Source: Sphingomonadaceae bacterium
Lineage (GTDB): Bacteria; Pseudomonadota; Alphaproteobacteria; Sphingomonadales; Sphingomonadaceae
Direction of reading: 5' to 3'
Assembly (NCBI GenBank): GCA_947451875.1
Contig: CANGBE010000067.1
Location: forward strand, 1 to 7,481
Length of the DNA: 7,481 nucleotides
The translations under genes were made by a program, and so were the position numbers. This document shows positions 6,731 through 7,481 of the stretch, in pieces; position 1 is the stretch's first letter, and every line of letters begins with the position of its first letter. The notes beneath the pieces were generated by a model. It was not told the DNA's origin. It made no database searches and saw nothing but the letters and a program-made list of their open reading frames with translations.

Positions 6731-7481
6731 ATGACTAACCTGCCGATTTTCGCTGACCTGATTGTCGCTGCGAATGCGCGCGATATGGCGGCGTTGGAAG
6801 ACGACTACGCTTCTTTGGGTCGCAGACTTGCCCGTTCGGGCATTGACATCGACGCCATCAAGATGCGGGTTGCTGCCTTCTCCGTTGCGGTACCCAGCTG
6901 GGGGGCTGGACGCGGCGGTACGCGGTTTGCCAAGTTCCCGATTGCTGGTGAGCCGACAAATATCCATGAAAAGCTAGAGGATTGCGCGGTCATCAACCAG
7001 CTTAGCCGCGTTACGCCGCGCGTGTCTCCGCACTTCCCGTGGGACAAAGTCAGCGATTACAGGGCCCTCCGCGAAGAGGCGGCCAGCCTTGGCCTCGGTT
7101 TTGATGCGGTGAATTCGAACACCTTTCAGGACCAGCCGGGGCAGGCGCAGACCTATGCCACCGGATCGTTGTCTTCGACTGTGGAGGCAACACGCCAACA
7201 GGCTGTTGAACACAACATTGAATGCATCGAAATTGGCCGTCAGCTTGGTTCCACCGATCTAACAGTCTGGGTAGGTGATGGTACCAATTTCCCCGGCCAG
7301 CAGGACTTCGCCCGTAGTCTTGATCGCTATCTTGAGGCGGCGTCGCAGGTCTATGCGGCCCTGCCAGACGATTGGCGTATGCTGCTGGAACACAAAATGT
7401 TCGAGCCGGCGTTTTACTCGACGGTGATCAGCGATTGGGGCAGCTCAATCCTCGCCGCGCAGGAACTCGGGCCTAAGGCCA
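6731..7481 (+). CDS. rhaI: L-rhamnose isomerase (RhaI type), 3' end cut by window edge
   Basis: The first 250 residues of a metal-dependent TIM-barrel sugar isomerase are visible; the Pseudomonas stutzeri-type L-rhamnose isomerase is about 430 long, so some 180 residues are missing. It converts L-rhamnose to L-rhamnulose, the first catabolic step, in the cytoplasm. The match is close throughout: VAVPSWGAGRGGTRFAKFP (52-70), HFPWD with His101, GLGFDAVNSNTFQDQPGQ (121-138), HNIECIEIG (161-169), TVWVGDGTNFPGQ (178-190) with Trp180, and EHKMFEPAFYS (220-230) with Glu220 as the first metal ligand and Lys222. The remaining metal ligands and the catalytic Asp/His residues of the family lie beyond the window and cannot be checked. 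The ATG is supported by GAGAGGA 5 nt upstream and by the homologous N-terminus. It is the second gene of the rightward unit and probably shares its transcript. This is the RhaI type, not the E. coli RhaA type. Confidence 0.95.
   Translation, partial: MTNLPIFADLIVAANARDMAALEDDYASLGRRLARSGIDIDAIKMRVAAFSVAVPSWGAGRGGTRFAKFPIAGEPTNIHEKLEDCAVINQLSRVTPRVSPHFPWDKVSDYRALREEAASLGLGFDAVNSNTFQDQPGQAQTYATGSLSSTVEATRQQAVEHNIECIEIGRQLGSTDLTVWVGDGTNFPGQQDFARSLDRYLEAASQVYAALPDDWRMLLEHKMFEPAFYSTVISDWGSSILAAQELGPKA

Noticed and set aside
6719..7213. Short open frames on either strand within the start of rhaI
   Set aside because: They are out-of-frame shadows of the isomerase frame, which matches its family from the first codons.

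Overview
The window is a compact sugar-catabolism locus whose genes read as a complete route for L-rhamnose. The GC-rich codon use, the fused aldolase/dehydrogenase, the RhaI-type (Pseudomonas stutzeri-like) isomerase and the DeoR-family regulator point to a proteobacterium. An alphaproteobacterium is most likely, possibly a sphingomonad, but the exact lineage is an inference from gene types only.

Layout. A minus-strand operon of four tightly packed genes runs leftward from about 4508 to beyond position 1. In transcription order these are an FGGY sugar kinase (rhamnulokinase), an FMN-dependent L-lactate dehydrogenase (LldD), an MFS sugar transporter and a DeoR-family repressor cut by the window edge. 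Two junctions are 4-nt start/stop overlaps and the third is a 3-nt gap. A divergent plus-strand pair starts at 4597: the bifunctional rhamnulose-1-phosphate aldolase/lactaldehyde dehydrogenase, then L-rhamnose isomerase, cut by the right edge. About 88 bp separates the two units and carries a perfect 8-bp direct repeat that is a candidate operator.

How the genes work together (established family functions, applied here by inference). The MFS protein would import rhamnose. RhaI isomerises it to L-rhamnulose and the kinase makes L-rhamnulose-1-phosphate. The N-terminal half of the fused enzyme cleaves this to dihydroxyacetone phosphate and L-lactaldehyde, and its C-terminal SDR half oxidises L-lactaldehyde to L-lactate. 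LldD then oxidises L-lactate to pyruvate with electrons passed to the respiratory chain. The DeoR protein probably regulates both units. The divergent arrangement resembles the rhizobial rha locus (rhaDI opposite rhaRSTPQUK), with an MFS permease in place of the ABC importer and lldD added.

No mobile element, CRISPR array, RNA gene or clearly new system is visible. The most useful open points are the start of the kinase gene, which appears to lack any credible ATG/GTG/TTG start and has a well-placed Shine-Dalgarno before a CTG, and the repeat structure between the divergent units.
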